NCBI GenBank assembly: GCA_007135605.1
Contig: SLIN01000108.1
Span: 1 to 33,124, forward strand
DNA: 33,124 nt
Origin: Spirochaetales bacterium
Lineage (GTDB): Bacteria > Spirochaetota > Spirochaetia > DSM-27196 > SKKC01
Direction of reading: 5' to 3'
Positions 8,542 through 17,163 of the stretch are shown in pieces; within the stretch, counting starts at the first letter, position 1, and every line of letters starts with the position of its first letter. The notes beneath the pieces were generated by a model. The model searched no databases. It saw only the letters and a list, made by a program, of their open reading frames with translations, and was not told the DNA's origin. Both the position numbers and the translations under genes were made by a program.

Positions 8542-9678
8542 ATGGGTAACCACGAAGAAATGCAGGAATCACCGACGCTCGAATCGATAGAGGTCGCCGG
8601 CACGCCTCGCGAGATGGGTGAGGCGTTCGGTGAAGCGTATCGAGGCGAAACGCATGAGCTCTACGAGCGCAGGCTGGAAAATGCGATCGAGCAAGCGCGG
8701 CTGAACGGCGGACGCACTTTCGGAGTGGACGACGTGCTTTCGGTGGCCGGTTCGTGCCTATCGGTTACCGAGGAATACGACCCGCTCGGCTTCGCGGAGT
8801 TCCTCGGTATCGCGCGCGGCGCCTCACTCTCCCCCGAACAGCTCTTCGTGACGCAGGGGCTCACCGACTTCCGCGATATTCTCGCGTTTGCGGACGATAT
8901 CTCCGATGGTCCGGTCGTCCACCCGGACGCCGAAGGCTGCTCGTCGTTTCTCGTCGCACCGGATCGTTCCCGGCGCGGCGGTGTGCTCGCCGGCCAGACA
9001 TGGGATCTGTATACCGACAACATGCCGTACGTACGCCTCGTGCATCGAAAACCGAGTAACGCGCCGGAAACCATCAGCCTGACACTGACAGGTTGTCTCT
9101 CACTTATCGGTCTCAACAGCGAAGGTATCGCCGTCGGCAACACGAATCTCTGCACGCGCGACGCGCGAATCGGTGTGCAGTACTTGTCGGTCATACATCG
9201 CGCGCTCAGAAGCAGAAGCGCAGAGGAGGCAGTAGCTTCGATCACCGCAGCACCTCGATCGGCGGCACACTACTACTACGTCGCCGACCGATCGGGAGAC
9301 GCTGTCGGACTCGAGTGCAGCGCGACTCGCCATGAACGATTCGATGTGCCGAGCGGGATACTCGTGCACTGCAACCATTCGCTCGGCGAAACCATCCGCG
9401 AGCTCGAGGTGCCGATCACCGAGGAGTCGACCTACGCGCGGCAGTCGAGACTGACCCAACTGCTGGGCGACCGGGAGCCACCATTGCTCAGCGCCGGTAC
9501 TCTGAAGCGGGCGCTGTCGGACGGACACGGCGGCGATCTCGCCATCTGCCGCTACAGGACCGGCGATTTCGACGTAAGCACAAATGCGGCCGTGGTTATG
9601 TCTCCGCGAGACGGCGCAATTCACGCCTGCCGGGGACAACCGGACCGAGGAGTGTGGCGAACCGAACGGGTAGGGTAG
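8542..9678 (+). CDS. C45-family autoproteolytic acyltransferase/hydrolase (AAT-like, Ntn fold)
   Basis: Resembles the acyl-CoA:6-aminopenicillanic acid acyltransferase family (peptidase C45), 378 residues. These enzymes cut themselves before an internal Cys, which becomes the N-terminal nucleophile and cleaves or transfers amides. Here the site is EGCSSFLV with Cys133. GGVLAGQTWDLYTDNMPYVRL follows at the expected distance, then LTGCLSLIGLNSEGIAVGNTNL, which matches the GxxGxNxxGxxxxxN region of the family. EMGEAFGEAYRGE near the N-terminus corresponds to the conserved GxxxG-helix start. There is no signal peptide, so it is probably cytoplasmic. The natural amide substrate is unknown. ATG 8542 lacks a clear ribosome-binding site, and ATG 8560 (MQESPT) is an alternative. 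It is transcribed away from the GH3 gene. Confidence 0.85.
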   Translation: MGNHEEMQESPTLESIEVAGTPREMGEAFGEAYRGETHELYERRLENAIEQARLNGGRTFGVDDVLSVAGSCLSVTEEYDPLGFAEFLGIARGASLSPEQLFVTQGLTDFRDILAFADDISDGPVVHPDAEGCSSFLVAPDRSRRGGVLAGQTWDLYTDNMPYVRLVHRKPSNAPETISLTLTGCLSLIGLNSEGIAVGNTNLCTRDARIGVQYLSVIHRALRSRSAEEAVASITAAPRSAAHYYYVADRSGDAVGLECSATRHERFDVPSGILVHCNHSLGETIRELEVPITEESTYARQSRLTQLLGDREPPLLSAGTLKRALSDGHGGDLAICRYRTGDFDVSTNAAVVMSPRDGAIHACRGQPDRGVWRTERVG

Positions 9679-9770
9679 CGCACACGTCTGTCCCCCGGCC
9701 GACGAGTTTGCGTCTACGCATGACTGCGAACGGTACCATTCATTGCGAGGTCGGAGTCCGTTCAGGTCGA

Positions 9771-10922
9771 CTACTGTGCACGATGCAGTACCCGGGACAG
9801 CGCGATCGCGCTCAAACCCATCACCGCAAGCAGCAGCATAGCCGGCCGGAACGATCCGTACTGCTCGAAGAGAAGGCCGGCAACCCATGGTGTAATGCCG
9901 GCAACGCCGAGCGCCGAAAAAACGAGCCCGTACGTCAGTCCGAAACCGCGCTCGCCGAAGTATGTGACCGTAGCGGCGGGAAAGAGGCTGAAGAGCCCTC
10001 CGTACGACGCACCGAGCACCGCGACCGCCACCCCGACAAACAGGGGAGTCTCGGCGACAAACAGTCCCAGCAGCGCGACAAGTATCGTCGAAAATGCGAC
10101 GGTCATCGAATTCTCGCGTCCGACGCGGTCGGAAAGATATCCGGACACGATACGCCCTCCGGCGTTGAACAGGGCGAAAAGCGAGACGATTATGTAGCCG
10201 CGCGTGATGTCTGCATGCACGCGTGCGAGAGTGTCGAGGTGGGAGGCCACCGTAACGCCGGCGGACGTCGTGAGGAAAAACATCACCCAGATAAGATAGA
10301 AGCGCGGGGCGGCGAGTACACGGAGCGACTGTCTCAGACGTACCGGCGTCGACGGAGCGTCAGGCGGAAGTTTTATCAGTTGTGCCAGCGTAAGGACACC
10401 GACGAAAAGGATAATCCCGGAAAGCACGAATGCGTGGGCAACACCGCGTTCAACCCACCGGTCGATCATCGGCGCGAGGATCAGTGCCGACACACCGATG
10501 CCCGTGACCACGATTCCGGCCACAAGGCCTTTGCGTTCGGGACCGAACCACCGCACCGCGGCCGGTGTCACCGATGCGAAACAGCACGCCATCGCAACTC
10601 CGAGCAGCCCGCCCCAGAGAAGAGCGACACCGGTGGGCGTGAGAAAGAGCGCGCAGAGGATGAATGCTGCGCCCCCAAGCACCGCGCCGAGCGACACAAC
10701 CGGCCGTGGTCCGAGCCGATCCTGTAGTCGTCCGGCAGGAATCATTGAGAAGGCGTAACAGAAGAGAAAGATGGTATACGGGGCTGCAGCTTCGGCGTGA
10801 GTCCAACCGAGCTCTTCGACGAGTCCGCGAGCGAATATACTCCACGCATACGTAATGCCGACCAGGACATTCACCGCAAATCCGGCGAAAACCACGGTCC
10901 AGCCGGTTCGATTATCTTGCAT
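9771..10922 (-). CDS. MFS transporter, OFA (oxalate/formate antiporter)-like
   Basis: Membrane carrier, 383 residues, 12 predicted helices. The first helix region VNVLVGITYAWSIFARGLVEELGWTHAEAAAPYTIFLFCYAFSMIPAGRLQDRLGPRPV is characteristic of the OFA/OxlT branch of MFS: YxWSxF, then a W-s-xx-A turn and the DRxGPR loop. ALFNAGGRIVSGYLSDRVGREN in the second half repeats the loop motif. OFA members exchange small carboxylates, but the substrate here cannot be named. The start at 10922 has no Shine-Dalgarno. Instead a TTGGCG-17-TAGTAT promoter ends 9 nt upstream, so the mRNA may be nearly leaderless. It lies tail to tail with the C45 gene, 92 bp apart. Confidence 0.87.
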   Translation of the reverse strand: MQDNRTGWTVVFAGFAVNVLVGITYAWSIFARGLVEELGWTHAEAAAPYTIFLFCYAFSMIPAGRLQDRLGPRPVVSLGAVLGGAAFILCALFLTPTGVALLWGGLLGVAMACCFASVTPAAVRWFGPERKGLVAGIVVTGIGVSALILAPMIDRWVERGVAHAFVLSGIILFVGVLTLAQLIKLPPDAPSTPVRLRQSLRVLAAPRFYLIWVMFFLTTSAGVTVASHLDTLARVHADITRGYIIVSLFALFNAGGRIVSGYLSDRVGRENSMTVAFSTILVALLGLFVAETPLFVGVAVAVLGASYGGLFSLFPAATVTYFGERGFGLTYGLVFSALGVAGITPWVAGLLFEQYGSFRPAMLLLAVMGLSAIALSRVLHRAQ

Positions 10923-10931
10923 CTATCGCCG

Positions 10932-10960
10932 ATACTACCGGTGTCCGCCGGAGCCGCCAA
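10932..10960 (-). promoter_or_regulatory. Promoter of the OFA-like transporter
   Basis: Read on the minus strand, TTGGCG (10960-10955), 17 nt, TAGTAT (10937-10932), then 9 nt to the ATG at 10922. Transcription starting about 7 nt after the -10 would leave a leader of only two or three bases. Confidence 0.45.
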
Positions 10961-11003
10961 GCACACCGCATTCCGGCACGCCGGTTCCAATCGTTCCTGC
11001 CGC

Positions 11004-12944
11004 TCATTCGAGCGAAAAGAGCGAGCGTACGGTGCGGAGGTTTGCCTCGTTTCGGTGGTTCTGGCCGTCTTCGGCGTACAGATCTTGTACACGCTGTTCG
11101 AAGACTTCGAGTACCTTGTGGCGCACGATCTTCATCGTCGAGTTGACCGTGTCGTTATCCTCACTGAACGGCTCCTCGAGCACTTGAAACGTTGAGGGAA
11201 TCCACTGCGACGGGAAACGCCGCGCATACGCCGGGTCGTCACGGAAACGATAGAGCTCGTCACGAACCAGGTCGAGAAACTCGGGAGCGCTCTGCACATT
11301 TCGCTCTTTGATCATGGCGGCCGCTCGCTCCCTGTCGAGAGTTATGAGGGCGCCGGTATACGGGGAGTGGTCGTTGTAGACTACCGCCTGGTCGATGAGA
11401 TCCGAGCTGTTTAAGATCGCCTCTTCGATCTCCTCCGGTGAGTACTTCTCGCCGTCGGGGGCGATGAGCAATGCCTTCTCCCGCCCGACGACAAACAGGA
11501 AACCGTCATCGTCGAGATAGCCGCGATCTCCGGTGAGAAGCATGCCGTCACGAATTGTCTCGAAGGTGGCCGCATCGTTCTTGAAATAGCCGGCCATGAC
11601 GTTTTCGCCGCGGATCGCTATCTCGCCGGTTTCACCGATCTCGCACTCCGTACCGTCCTCCTTGAGAATGTGACACTCCACCGAAGGCGCCACCTTCCCC
11701 GACGAACCGATCTTGTGAGCGAACGGAGTATTGGATGAGATGACTGGTGCGGCCTCCGTGAGTCCGTAGCCCTGATAGATCGGCACACCGATCGCCGCGT
11801 AGAACTCCTGCTGTTTGCGGTCGAGCAGAGCTCCGCCGCCGACGCAGAACTGAATGCTGCTGCCGAAGATCTCGCGAACTTTCCGGAACACGATACGGTC
11901 GGCGAGTTTATACGGTATGTAGCTGCGGAGCCGGATCAGATACGGCGGGCGGCGATAGCCGTCACCGTGGTACCGAATACCACTACGCAGCCCCATTTCG
12001 AACAGCTTCTCGGCGATACCACCCTTCGCACGTATGCCGGCGGGGATCTTCTTCATGAAGCTCGCCGTGAGCGCGGGGACTGTCAGCAGGAAAACCGGAC
12101 TCGTCTCGCGCAGATTTCCCGGGATATTCTTGAGGGCCGCCATGCTGCTTCCGCGCGCGTCGACAAAGTAGATCTCGATCGCTCGCGGGAGTGCCGCGTA
12201 GAGCCCGACGGTATGCGCGAACGAGTGGTCACACGGCAGAATGAGAAGCGTGCGGTACTCGGCGGTCGGTACCTGGAACAATTCCACCGCATCGTGCACG
12301 TTGACGTAGTAGTTGCGGTTTGTGAGCATGATTCCCTTCGGGTTCCCGGTTGTCCCGGAAGTGTAGGAGATCGTGACTACATCGTCTTCGACCGTATTCC
12401 GCTCAATTTCGTCGAGCTCGCTCGTCGCCTCCGGAAGGCTGTCGCGTCCGGCTGCGAGCACTTCTGCGAATGAGAAGAGCCGCTTGCCTCGTTTCAGCTT
12501 GTGCTCCCCGGCAATGCGGGTGAGCGTCTCTTCGTCGTCGTCGAGATAGAGAAGCTTCACGGTGCGCGGCAGTTTATTCAGGCGTGCAAGCAGTTTCTCG
12601 CTCGTATTCGAGGAAAATACAACGAACGCACTCTCCGAATGGGTGATTCGAAACTCGATCTCTTCCGGTTGCAACTTAATCGAAAGGGGAACCGAGATTC
12701 CTCCCGAGAAGAGTGTAGCGAACTCGGCGATCACCCATTCTGTGCGACCTTCCGAAAGAATAGACAGCCGCTGTCCGTTGCCGAACCCCGCCTTGAGCAG
12801 GCCGGCGGCCAGAGTTCGTGCGGTTTCGTGGACCTCCGCGAATGTGCGCGATATCCAGCCGCTTTCACCCTTGCTCCACAGATACGGTCGGTTCCGGTGC
12901 TGTGAAGCAGCCCGGCCAAGCATTCCCAGTACGGTTCGCTGCAT
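11004..12944 (-). CDS. Long-chain acyl-CoA synthetase (AMP-binding enzyme)
   Basis: Activates fatty acids to acyl-CoA through an acyl-adenylate, 646 residues, the usual length for the FAA1/FadD15-type branch. The P-loop-like motif is TISYTSGTTGNPKGIMLTNRN. GYGLTEAAPVISSNTPF is the adenylate-binding motif. LTGDRGYLDDDGFLFVVGREKALLIAPDGEKYSPEEIEEAIL spans the hinge and the start of the C-terminal lid. The N-terminus WISRTFAEVHETARTLAAGLLKAGFGNGQRLSILSEGRTEWVIAEFA is typical of the family. The start at 12944 has no ribosome-binding site, but TTGATC-17-TAGACT ends exactly 6 nt upstream, so a leaderless mRNA is likely. The gene has the same orientation as the OFA transporter, with 81 bp between them. 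Confidence 0.92.
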   Translation of the reverse strand: MQRTVLGMLGRAASQHRNRPYLWSKGESGWISRTFAEVHETARTLAAGLLKAGFGNGQRLSILSEGRTEWVIAEFATLFSGGISVPLSIKLQPEEIEFRITHSESAFVVFSSNTSEKLLARLNKLPRTVKLLYLDDDEETLTRIAGEHKLKRGKRLFSFAEVLAAGRDSLPEATSELDEIERNTVEDDVVTISYTSGTTGNPKGIMLTNRNYYVNVHDAVELFQVPTAEYRTLLILPCDHSFAHTVGLYAALPRAIEIYFVDARGSSMAALKNIPGNLRETSPVFLLTVPALTASFMKKIPAGIRAKGGIAEKLFEMGLRSGIRYHGDGYRRPPYLIRLRSYIPYKLADRIVFRKVREIFGSSIQFCVGGGALLDRKQQEFYAAIGVPIYQGYGLTEAAPVISSNTPFAHKIGSSGKVAPSVECHILKEDGTECEIGETGEIAIRGENVMAGYFKNDAATFETIRDGMLLTGDRGYLDDDGFLFVVGREKALLIAPDGEKYSPEEIEEAILNSSDLIDQAVVYNDHSPYTGALITLDRERAAAMIKERNVQSAPEFLDLVRDELYRFRDDPAYARRFPSQWIPSTFQVLEEPFSEDNDTVNSTMKIVRHKVLEVFEQRVQDLYAEDGQNHRNEANLRTVRSLFSLE

Positions 12945-12950
12945 GGAGGA

Positions 12951-12979
12951 AGTCTATGAGTGGCTCGACACGCGATCAA
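12951..12979 (-). promoter_or_regulatory. Promoter of the acyl-CoA synthetase, leaderless geometry
   Basis: Minus strand: TTGATC (12979-12974), 17 nt, TAGACT (12956-12951), 6 nt (TCCTCC), ATG 12944. The expected start of transcription falls on the A of the ATG. Confidence 0.5.
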
Positions 12980-13041
12980 GATTGCCGATGCGGTCGGCAG
13001 CCGATATTTCTATACGCTGATGTACGTACGCAGGGGCGGCG

Positions 13042-13188
13042 CCGCCCTAAGAGTTTGTCGGACTTCACTTCGGAATTGAGTATCGGACGTATATATCAAC
13101 ATCGGAATGCATACGACTCGGCGATAATATGCGCTATGCCTTTCCGATTTTCAATTCTGCCCATATGTCCGACAAACTCCTAAGGCGG
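13042..13188. repeat. MITE-like inverted-repeat element
   Basis: The outer arms are 22 nt each (13042-13063 and 13167-13188) and match at 20 of 22 positions as inverted repeats, sharing GAGTTTGTCGGAC. Further in, GAATTGAgtATCGGA on the left pairs with the complement near 13145-13158. A second inner pair, ATCGGAATGCATA with TATGCCTTTCCGAT, also exists, so most of the 147 bp can fold into one long hairpin. The inside has no ORF and is AT-richer than its surroundings. The right arm contains the TAG stop of the nitrilase-family gene. This looks like a small non-autonomous element or the footprint of one. No partner transposase is in the window, and no clear target duplication can be seen. Confidence 0.55.
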
Positions 13189-14277
13189 ATCGAGCTCTAC
13201 AACGAGCAACTCGTGCTCAGACACACTTCCGACCTCGGAGAGGCGTTCGACTGAATCGTCGAAAGCGGCGATAGCGTTGCTTCGCCCCTCCCAGAAGAGT
13301 CCGTGAAACTCGCCGGTCAGAAAGACGGTCAGGCCGTACGGCACCGCGCTTTCCATGAGGCGTTCGGGGACCGCATCCTGCAGGCGTTCGCGCACCGATG
13401 CATCGTACTCGGTGCCTTCTCCGCGCAGGTCGATCCACAGATCGCGCCCGTCGTGCACCTCGTCCCAGACGGGGAAATAGGTATCTCGGCAGATAGTCAG
13501 CCCGACAGACCATCCTTCCACCTCGAACCCGTGTGCGTCGTCCGGATCGCCGGCACTCAGTTCGACGATCTCACGCTCGAACGCGGTCAGGAAAACCTTA
13601 TCCTGCTCGTACAGACGTTCGCCGTCAGGACCGTATACGACCGCCCGATTCTTCAGCTGCGGGTTGCCATCCGGTGCATCGTCGAGCGCAAAGTACGTCC
13701 CGGCGACGACGGTGACCGCGTGTTCGGCTGCGGCGCGACCGTAGGCCCGGTCCATCCAGCGGGAGACTTCTTTGGAGGATGATGTGAACAGCTCGTGCAG
13801 CGACTCGAACTCGGTATGCGCGCGGAGCGTGCCGAACAGCCGTGCGACGGCGCTTCGGCGCGAACCGGTCGCACCGTCAATCGACTGCTCGATCTGCTCG
13901 CCTGACAGACCGAGCTCGGAGAGCGCGGTAACAAACCGGTCATGCTCGATGAGTGCCGCGAAAACGTTCTGGTACTCGGGAAAGACGACGAGATCGCTTC
14001 CGAGCTCAGCGGCACGTCCGATCGCGGCATGTATCGCACTCTCGAACCGCTCGCGGTCGGCTACGATGTCTTCGGCGACTTCGAATTGCACCGCTCCTAC
14101 GATCAGCGGCGGATCGACTGCTGCGCTGTCGGTGCGTTCCCGGGCCGTCGCCGGTCCGGCCGACAGTGTCGCGCTCGCGACCGTCAGCATCAGAATGGCG
14201 ATGGAGCGTCGGATCGGCGTGTGGCGGGCGGAGACGTTCATTCGTCGTCCGATACCCCGACTGCGTACACATACCAT
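13180..14277 (-). CDS. Secreted carbon-nitrogen hydrolase (nitrilase superfamily)
   Basis: Amidase/nitrilase-superfamily enzyme with a signal peptide, about 365 residues. The Glu-Lys-Cys triad is visible: Glu in LVVFPEYQN, Lys in LYEQDKVFL, Cys in LTICRDTYFP (E101, K227, C263 from this start). A hydrophobic stretch IAILMLTVASATLSAGPATA acts as a signal peptide, unusual for this mostly cytoplasmic superfamily. The region between Glu and Lys is about 40 residues longer than usual (EFESLHELFTSSSKEVSRWMDRAYGRAAAEH). ATG 14277 is chosen because a CTGACG-17-TACACT promoter ends 10 nt upstream; ATG 14241 (353 residues, MNVSARHT) is equally possible and gives a shorter signal-peptide n-region. The stop codon lies inside the right arm of the MITE-like repeat, so the C-terminus (ELDPP) may have been set by that insertion. 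Confidence 0.82.
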   Translation of the reverse strand: MVCVRSRGIGRRMNVSARHTPIRRSIAILMLTVASATLSAGPATARERTDSAAVDPPLIVGAVQFEVAEDIVADRERFESAIHAAIGRAAELGSDLVVFPEYQNVFAALIEHDRFVTALSELGLSGEQIEQSIDGATGSRRSAVARLFGTLRAHTEFESLHELFTSSSKEVSRWMDRAYGRAAAEHAVTVVAGTYFALDDAPDGNPQLKNRAVVYGPDGERLYEQDKVFLTAFEREIVELSAGDPDDAHGFEVEGWSVGLTICRDTYFPVWDEVHDGRDLWIDLRGEGTEYDASVRERLQDAVPERLMESAVPYGLTVFLTGEFHGLFWEGRSNAIAAFDDSVERLSEVGSVSEHELLVVELDPP

Positions 14278-14287
14278 CGGTGTGTTC

Positions 14288-14316
14288 AGTGTAGCAGGGA
14301 GAGGCCGATGCGTCAG
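14288..14316 (-). promoter_or_regulatory. Promoter of the secreted nitrilase-family gene
   Basis: Minus strand: CTGACG (14316-14311), 17 nt, TACACT (14293-14288), then 10 nt to ATG 14277. It is back to back with a TTGACA on the plus strand near 14331-14336 that may serve the aminopeptidase operon, although the -10 for that one is poor. Confidence 0.4.
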
Positions 14317-14446
14317 CGGCCAAATTGGGCTTGACAGCGAGCGCGCACATGTCACGATCGTGCATACGCGCAGAGACCGCCTCCGGTTCGGAAGCGGTCC
14401 GGCCGCGTACGTACGCAGCTGCGATTTCATAAGGAGAAAGAACTAC

Positions 14447-15778
14447 GTGAATCTTGACAGCTTCCAACGGGAACCGTTTCTCGAGTTCCTCACTGCATCG
14501 TCGACTGCGGCTATCGCCGCCGATCGAATCGAATCGATACTGCACGAGCACGATTATGAGCGGTATAGCGAGTCGGAGACGTGGAGCGTCGCGGCAGGCG
14601 ACCGCTTCTACGTCCGGCGCGGAGCCGGTGGCCTGCTTGCGGTGAAAGTGGGCAACGAGTCGCTCGAGACCGCGGGTTTTCGCATCGCTGCCGCACACAG
14701 CGATAGTCCGGCATTGAAGCTCAAGCCGCGCGGTGCGAAGCGGAAGAACGGCGGCCTGTACGTCCCGGTAGAAGTATACGGTGCACCGATACTCTCGACG
14801 TGGATCGACCGCGAGCTGATACTCACCGGCCGCGCGGTGCTGCGGGCCGGCGATTCACTGATCGTCCGCTCTTTTCGCGCCGGCCAACCGGCGGCCGTGA
14901 TTCCGAATCTCGCCATCCACCTGAACCGGGAAGTGAACAAGGGGTTCGAGTACAACGCACAGGACCACTTGCAGGTTCGGCTCGCCGTCGACCGGGACCG
15001 GAGTAACGCTCCGGGACACGATGAATCCAACCACGAAGCCGGCGAAGAGATCATCACCTCCGAGATCGCCTCGATTCTCTCATGCGATCCGGAGGAGATC
15101 GTCTCGATGGATGTATTCGTTGCCGATCCGTCACCGGCGGTGATGCTTGCCGACGGCCGTACATTTGTGTCCGGACGGATCGATAACCTCGCCGGCTGCT
15201 ACTCTTGTCTTGCCGGATTTCTCGCCTCTCAGGATGACCGGACCACGAAGGTGTTGGCCGTTTTCGATAATGAGGAGATCGGCAGCCGAACCTCCGGTGG
15301 GGCGGATTCCGGCTTCCTGGAGTCGGTACTGCTTCGTCTCGCCGGTGGCGATCCTGCTTCGCTTGCGCGATCCTGCGCGAGAAGCCTCCTCGTATCCAAT
15401 GACGGAGCTCATGCACTTCACGACGGGTTCGCATCGAAGTATGACGAGTCGTACGCTCCGGTATTGGGCGGCGGGGTCGCGATCAAGACCAATGCCTCCT
15501 ATCGGTATGCGAGTACGAGTGAGGCGGTGGCCGTCACTCGAGAGGTCGCCCGAAGGGCCGATATCCCGTTACAATACCTGGCCGGCCGCAGTGATATGCG
15601 CACGGGGTCGACCATCGGACCGTTCGCCTGGTCGCGTACCGGAATGGCATCGGTCGACCTCGGGGTTCCAATGCTGGCTATGCACAGCATACGGGAGACG
15701 GCGCGAATCGATGATGTGGAGCGGCTCTCGACACTGATCGGCGAGCTGCTCGCGGTGAATGAGGAGATGTTGCCGTGA
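14447..15778 (+). CDS. M18 family aminopeptidase
   Basis: Zinc aminopeptidase of the DNPEP/ApeB family, 443 residues, the usual length. The metal and catalytic motifs are in order: AAHSDSPALKLKP (His84), GRIDNLAGCYSCLAG (Asp246), FDNEEIGSRTSGGADS (Glu276-Glu277), SNDGAHALHDGFASKYD, TGSTIGP and a late MLAMHSIRE (His). The start is GTG 14447 with a strong AAGGAG upstream; the frame is open far upstream to 13772, but that stretch is antisense to the nitrilase-family gene. It heads a four-gene operon: its TGA overlaps the GTG of the next gene by 4 bp. It probably trims acidic or neutral N-terminal residues from peptides in the cytoplasm. Confidence 0.93.
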   Translation: MNLDSFQREPFLEFLTASSTAAIAADRIESILHEHDYERYSESETWSVAAGDRFYVRRGAGGLLAVKVGNESLETAGFRIAAAHSDSPALKLKPRGAKRKNGGLYVPVEVYGAPILSTWIDRELILTGRAVLRAGDSLIVRSFRAGQPAAVIPNLAIHLNREVNKGFEYNAQDHLQVRLAVDRDRSNAPGHDESNHEAGEEIITSEIASILSCDPEEIVSMDVFVADPSPAVMLADGRTFVSGRIDNLAGCYSCLAGFLASQDDRTTKVLAVFDNEEIGSRTSGGADSGFLESVLLRLAGGDPASLARSCARSLLVSNDGAHALHDGFASKYDESYAPVLGGGVAIKTNASYRYASTSEAVAVTREVARRADIPLQYLAGRSDMRTGSTIGPFAWSRTGMASVDLGVPMLAMHSIRETARIDDVERLSTLIGELLAVNEEMLP

Positions 15779-16791
15779 AAGCAATGGTAGTAGACGAGTG
15801 GGGTGGGCCGGAGAACTTCGTATTGCGCGATATCGAGAAGCCGTCGGTTACGCCGGGTCACGTACTGATCCGAGTCGAGGCGACCAGCGTCAACCCGATC
15901 GATTACAAGATACGCTCGGGAGGCATTGGATTCGCGCCGAAGCTTCCCGCCGTACTTCATGGCGACGTTGCGGGAATCGTCGCCGAGCTCGGCGAGGGCG
16001 TTGAACACCTCGAGGAGGGAGATGCAGTCTATGCGTGTGCCGGTGGATTTCGCGGACTCGGCGGTGCTCTCGCCGAGTATATGCTTGCCGACGCACGCGT
16101 CGTAGCACGAAAGCCGGAGGATCTCACGTTCAGGGAAGCGGCGGCCGTGCCGTTGGTGAGTATTACGGCATGGCTGGCTGTCGTGGACCGGGCGCGGGTT
16201 TCGCCTCACGACTACGTATTGGTTCACGCCGCGGCAGGCGGTGTCGGGCATGTCGGAATCCAGATCGCGAAGAACATCGGCGCGCACGTGGCGACCACGG
16301 TGTCCACGGCGGAAAAGGCGGACGTGGCCTCCGACCTCGGAGCGGATGAGGTCATCTACTATCGCGATGAGTCGGTCGACGACTACGTACAACGCCTTAC
16401 CGGGGGACGAGGGTTCGACGTAGTATTCGACACCGTCGGAGGCGAGACGCTGCAGAAAAGTCTCCAGGCCGTGCGTATCGGCGGGCGGGTCGCGGGAATC
16501 GCGATGCGCACCACCGGCAGTTTCGCTCCGGTACACGAGAAGGACTTAACGCTCAGCGGCGTGTTCATGGCTGCACCACTACTTACCGGTAATGCCCCCG
16601 CCATGGTGCACCAACGACACATTCTCGAGACGCTCGGCCGCTGGAATCTTGCCAATCGATTCCGCCCGGTTGTCGACCACAGACATTTCGCGCTCGAGGA
16701 CGTGGGGCAGGCACATACCGCACTCGAGTCCGGCGGCGTACTCGGTAAGGCGGTAATCGAGATCGGTGACCACGCTGGAGAGCGGAGCTAG
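15775..16791 (+). CDS. Zinc-independent MDR oxidoreductase (quinone oxidoreductase-like)
   Basis: NAD(P)H-dependent medium-chain reductase, 338 residues. It opens with the GroES-like domain (MKAMVVDEWGGPENFVLRDI, then VEATSVNPIDYKIRSGG). The nucleotide-binding Rossmann motif is VHAAAGGVGHVGIQIAKNIGA (150-170). It lacks the structural-zinc Cys cluster, which points to the quinone reductase/enoyl reductase branch. FDVVFDTVGGETLQKSL is also typical of that branch. The GTG start overlaps the aminopeptidase stop (GTGA), indicating translational coupling. The CsaA-like gene begins 5 bp after its stop. Confidence 0.9.
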   Translation: MKAMVVDEWGGPENFVLRDIEKPSVTPGHVLIRVEATSVNPIDYKIRSGGIGFAPKLPAVLHGDVAGIVAELGEGVEHLEEGDAVYACAGGFRGLGGALAEYMLADARVVARKPEDLTFREAAAVPLVSITAWLAVVDRARVSPHDYVLVHAAAGGVGHVGIQIAKNIGAHVATTVSTAEKADVASDLGADEVIYYRDESVDDYVQRLTGGRGFDVVFDTVGGETLQKSLQAVRIGGRVAGIAMRTTGSFAPVHEKDLTLSGVFMAAPLLTGNAPAMVHQRHILETLGRWNLANRFRPVVDHRHFALEDVGQAHTALESGGVLGKAVIEIGDHAGERS

Positions 16792-16796
16792 GTCCG

Positions 16797-17162
16797 GTGC
16801 CTGAGTACGGAAGCGTTCCCGAACGTGTGGGGGAGGTGTCTCCGGATCTCTTCTCTGCGCTCGACCTGCGTGTCGGCACCGTCGTAGAGGTAGAAGATTT
16901 TCCCGAGGCGCGCAAACCTGCATACCGGCTCCGCATCGACTTCGGACCGCTCGGGATAATGAACAGCAGTGCACAGCTTACCGAACGGTACGCGACCGAC
17001 GACCTGTTCGGCCGACAGGTTGTTGCCGTTGTAAATATCGGCGAGCGACGGATCGCGGGGTTCACCAGTGAATGCCTCGTTCTCGGTGTCGATGACGAAT
17101 ACGGGCGTGTTGTGTGCCTCCGACCCGATGCTCCCGTCGCGAACGGCCGGCGTGTGTACTGA
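16797..17162 (+). CDS. CsaA-like tRNA-binding domain protein
   Basis: Small OB-fold protein, 121 residues from GTG 16797. FSALDLRVGTVVEVEDFPEARKPAYRLRIDFGPLGIMNSSAQLTERY followed by LFGRQVVAVVNIGERRIAGFTSECLVLGV corresponds to the tRNA_bind domain of CsaA, in which the D-x-R-V-G-T and (N)-S-S-A-Q/I motifs are diagnostic. CsaA is known as a dimeric secretion-related chaperone that also binds tRNA; which role applies here is unknown. The N-terminus is some 15 residues longer than usual CsaA, so a downstream GTG (16827 or later) could be the real start. It is co-transcribed with its neighbours: one base separates its stop from the next ATG. Confidence 0.85.
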   Translation: MPEYGSVPERVGEVSPDLFSALDLRVGTVVEVEDFPEARKPAYRLRIDFGPLGIMNSSAQLTERYATDDLFGRQVVAVVNIGERRIAGFTSECLVLGVDDEYGRVVCLRPDAPVANGRRVY

Positions 17163-17163
17163 T

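Noticed and set aside
9654-10727. 357-codon frame antisense to the OFA transporter
   Set aside because: Low-complexity, Arg/Glu/His-rich product typical of a shadow frame; the minus-strand transporter is clear.
13772-14446. Upstream extension of the aminopeptidase frame
   Set aside because: It is antisense to the nitrilase-family gene and lacks family similarity; the GTG at 14447 has a strong AAGGAG.
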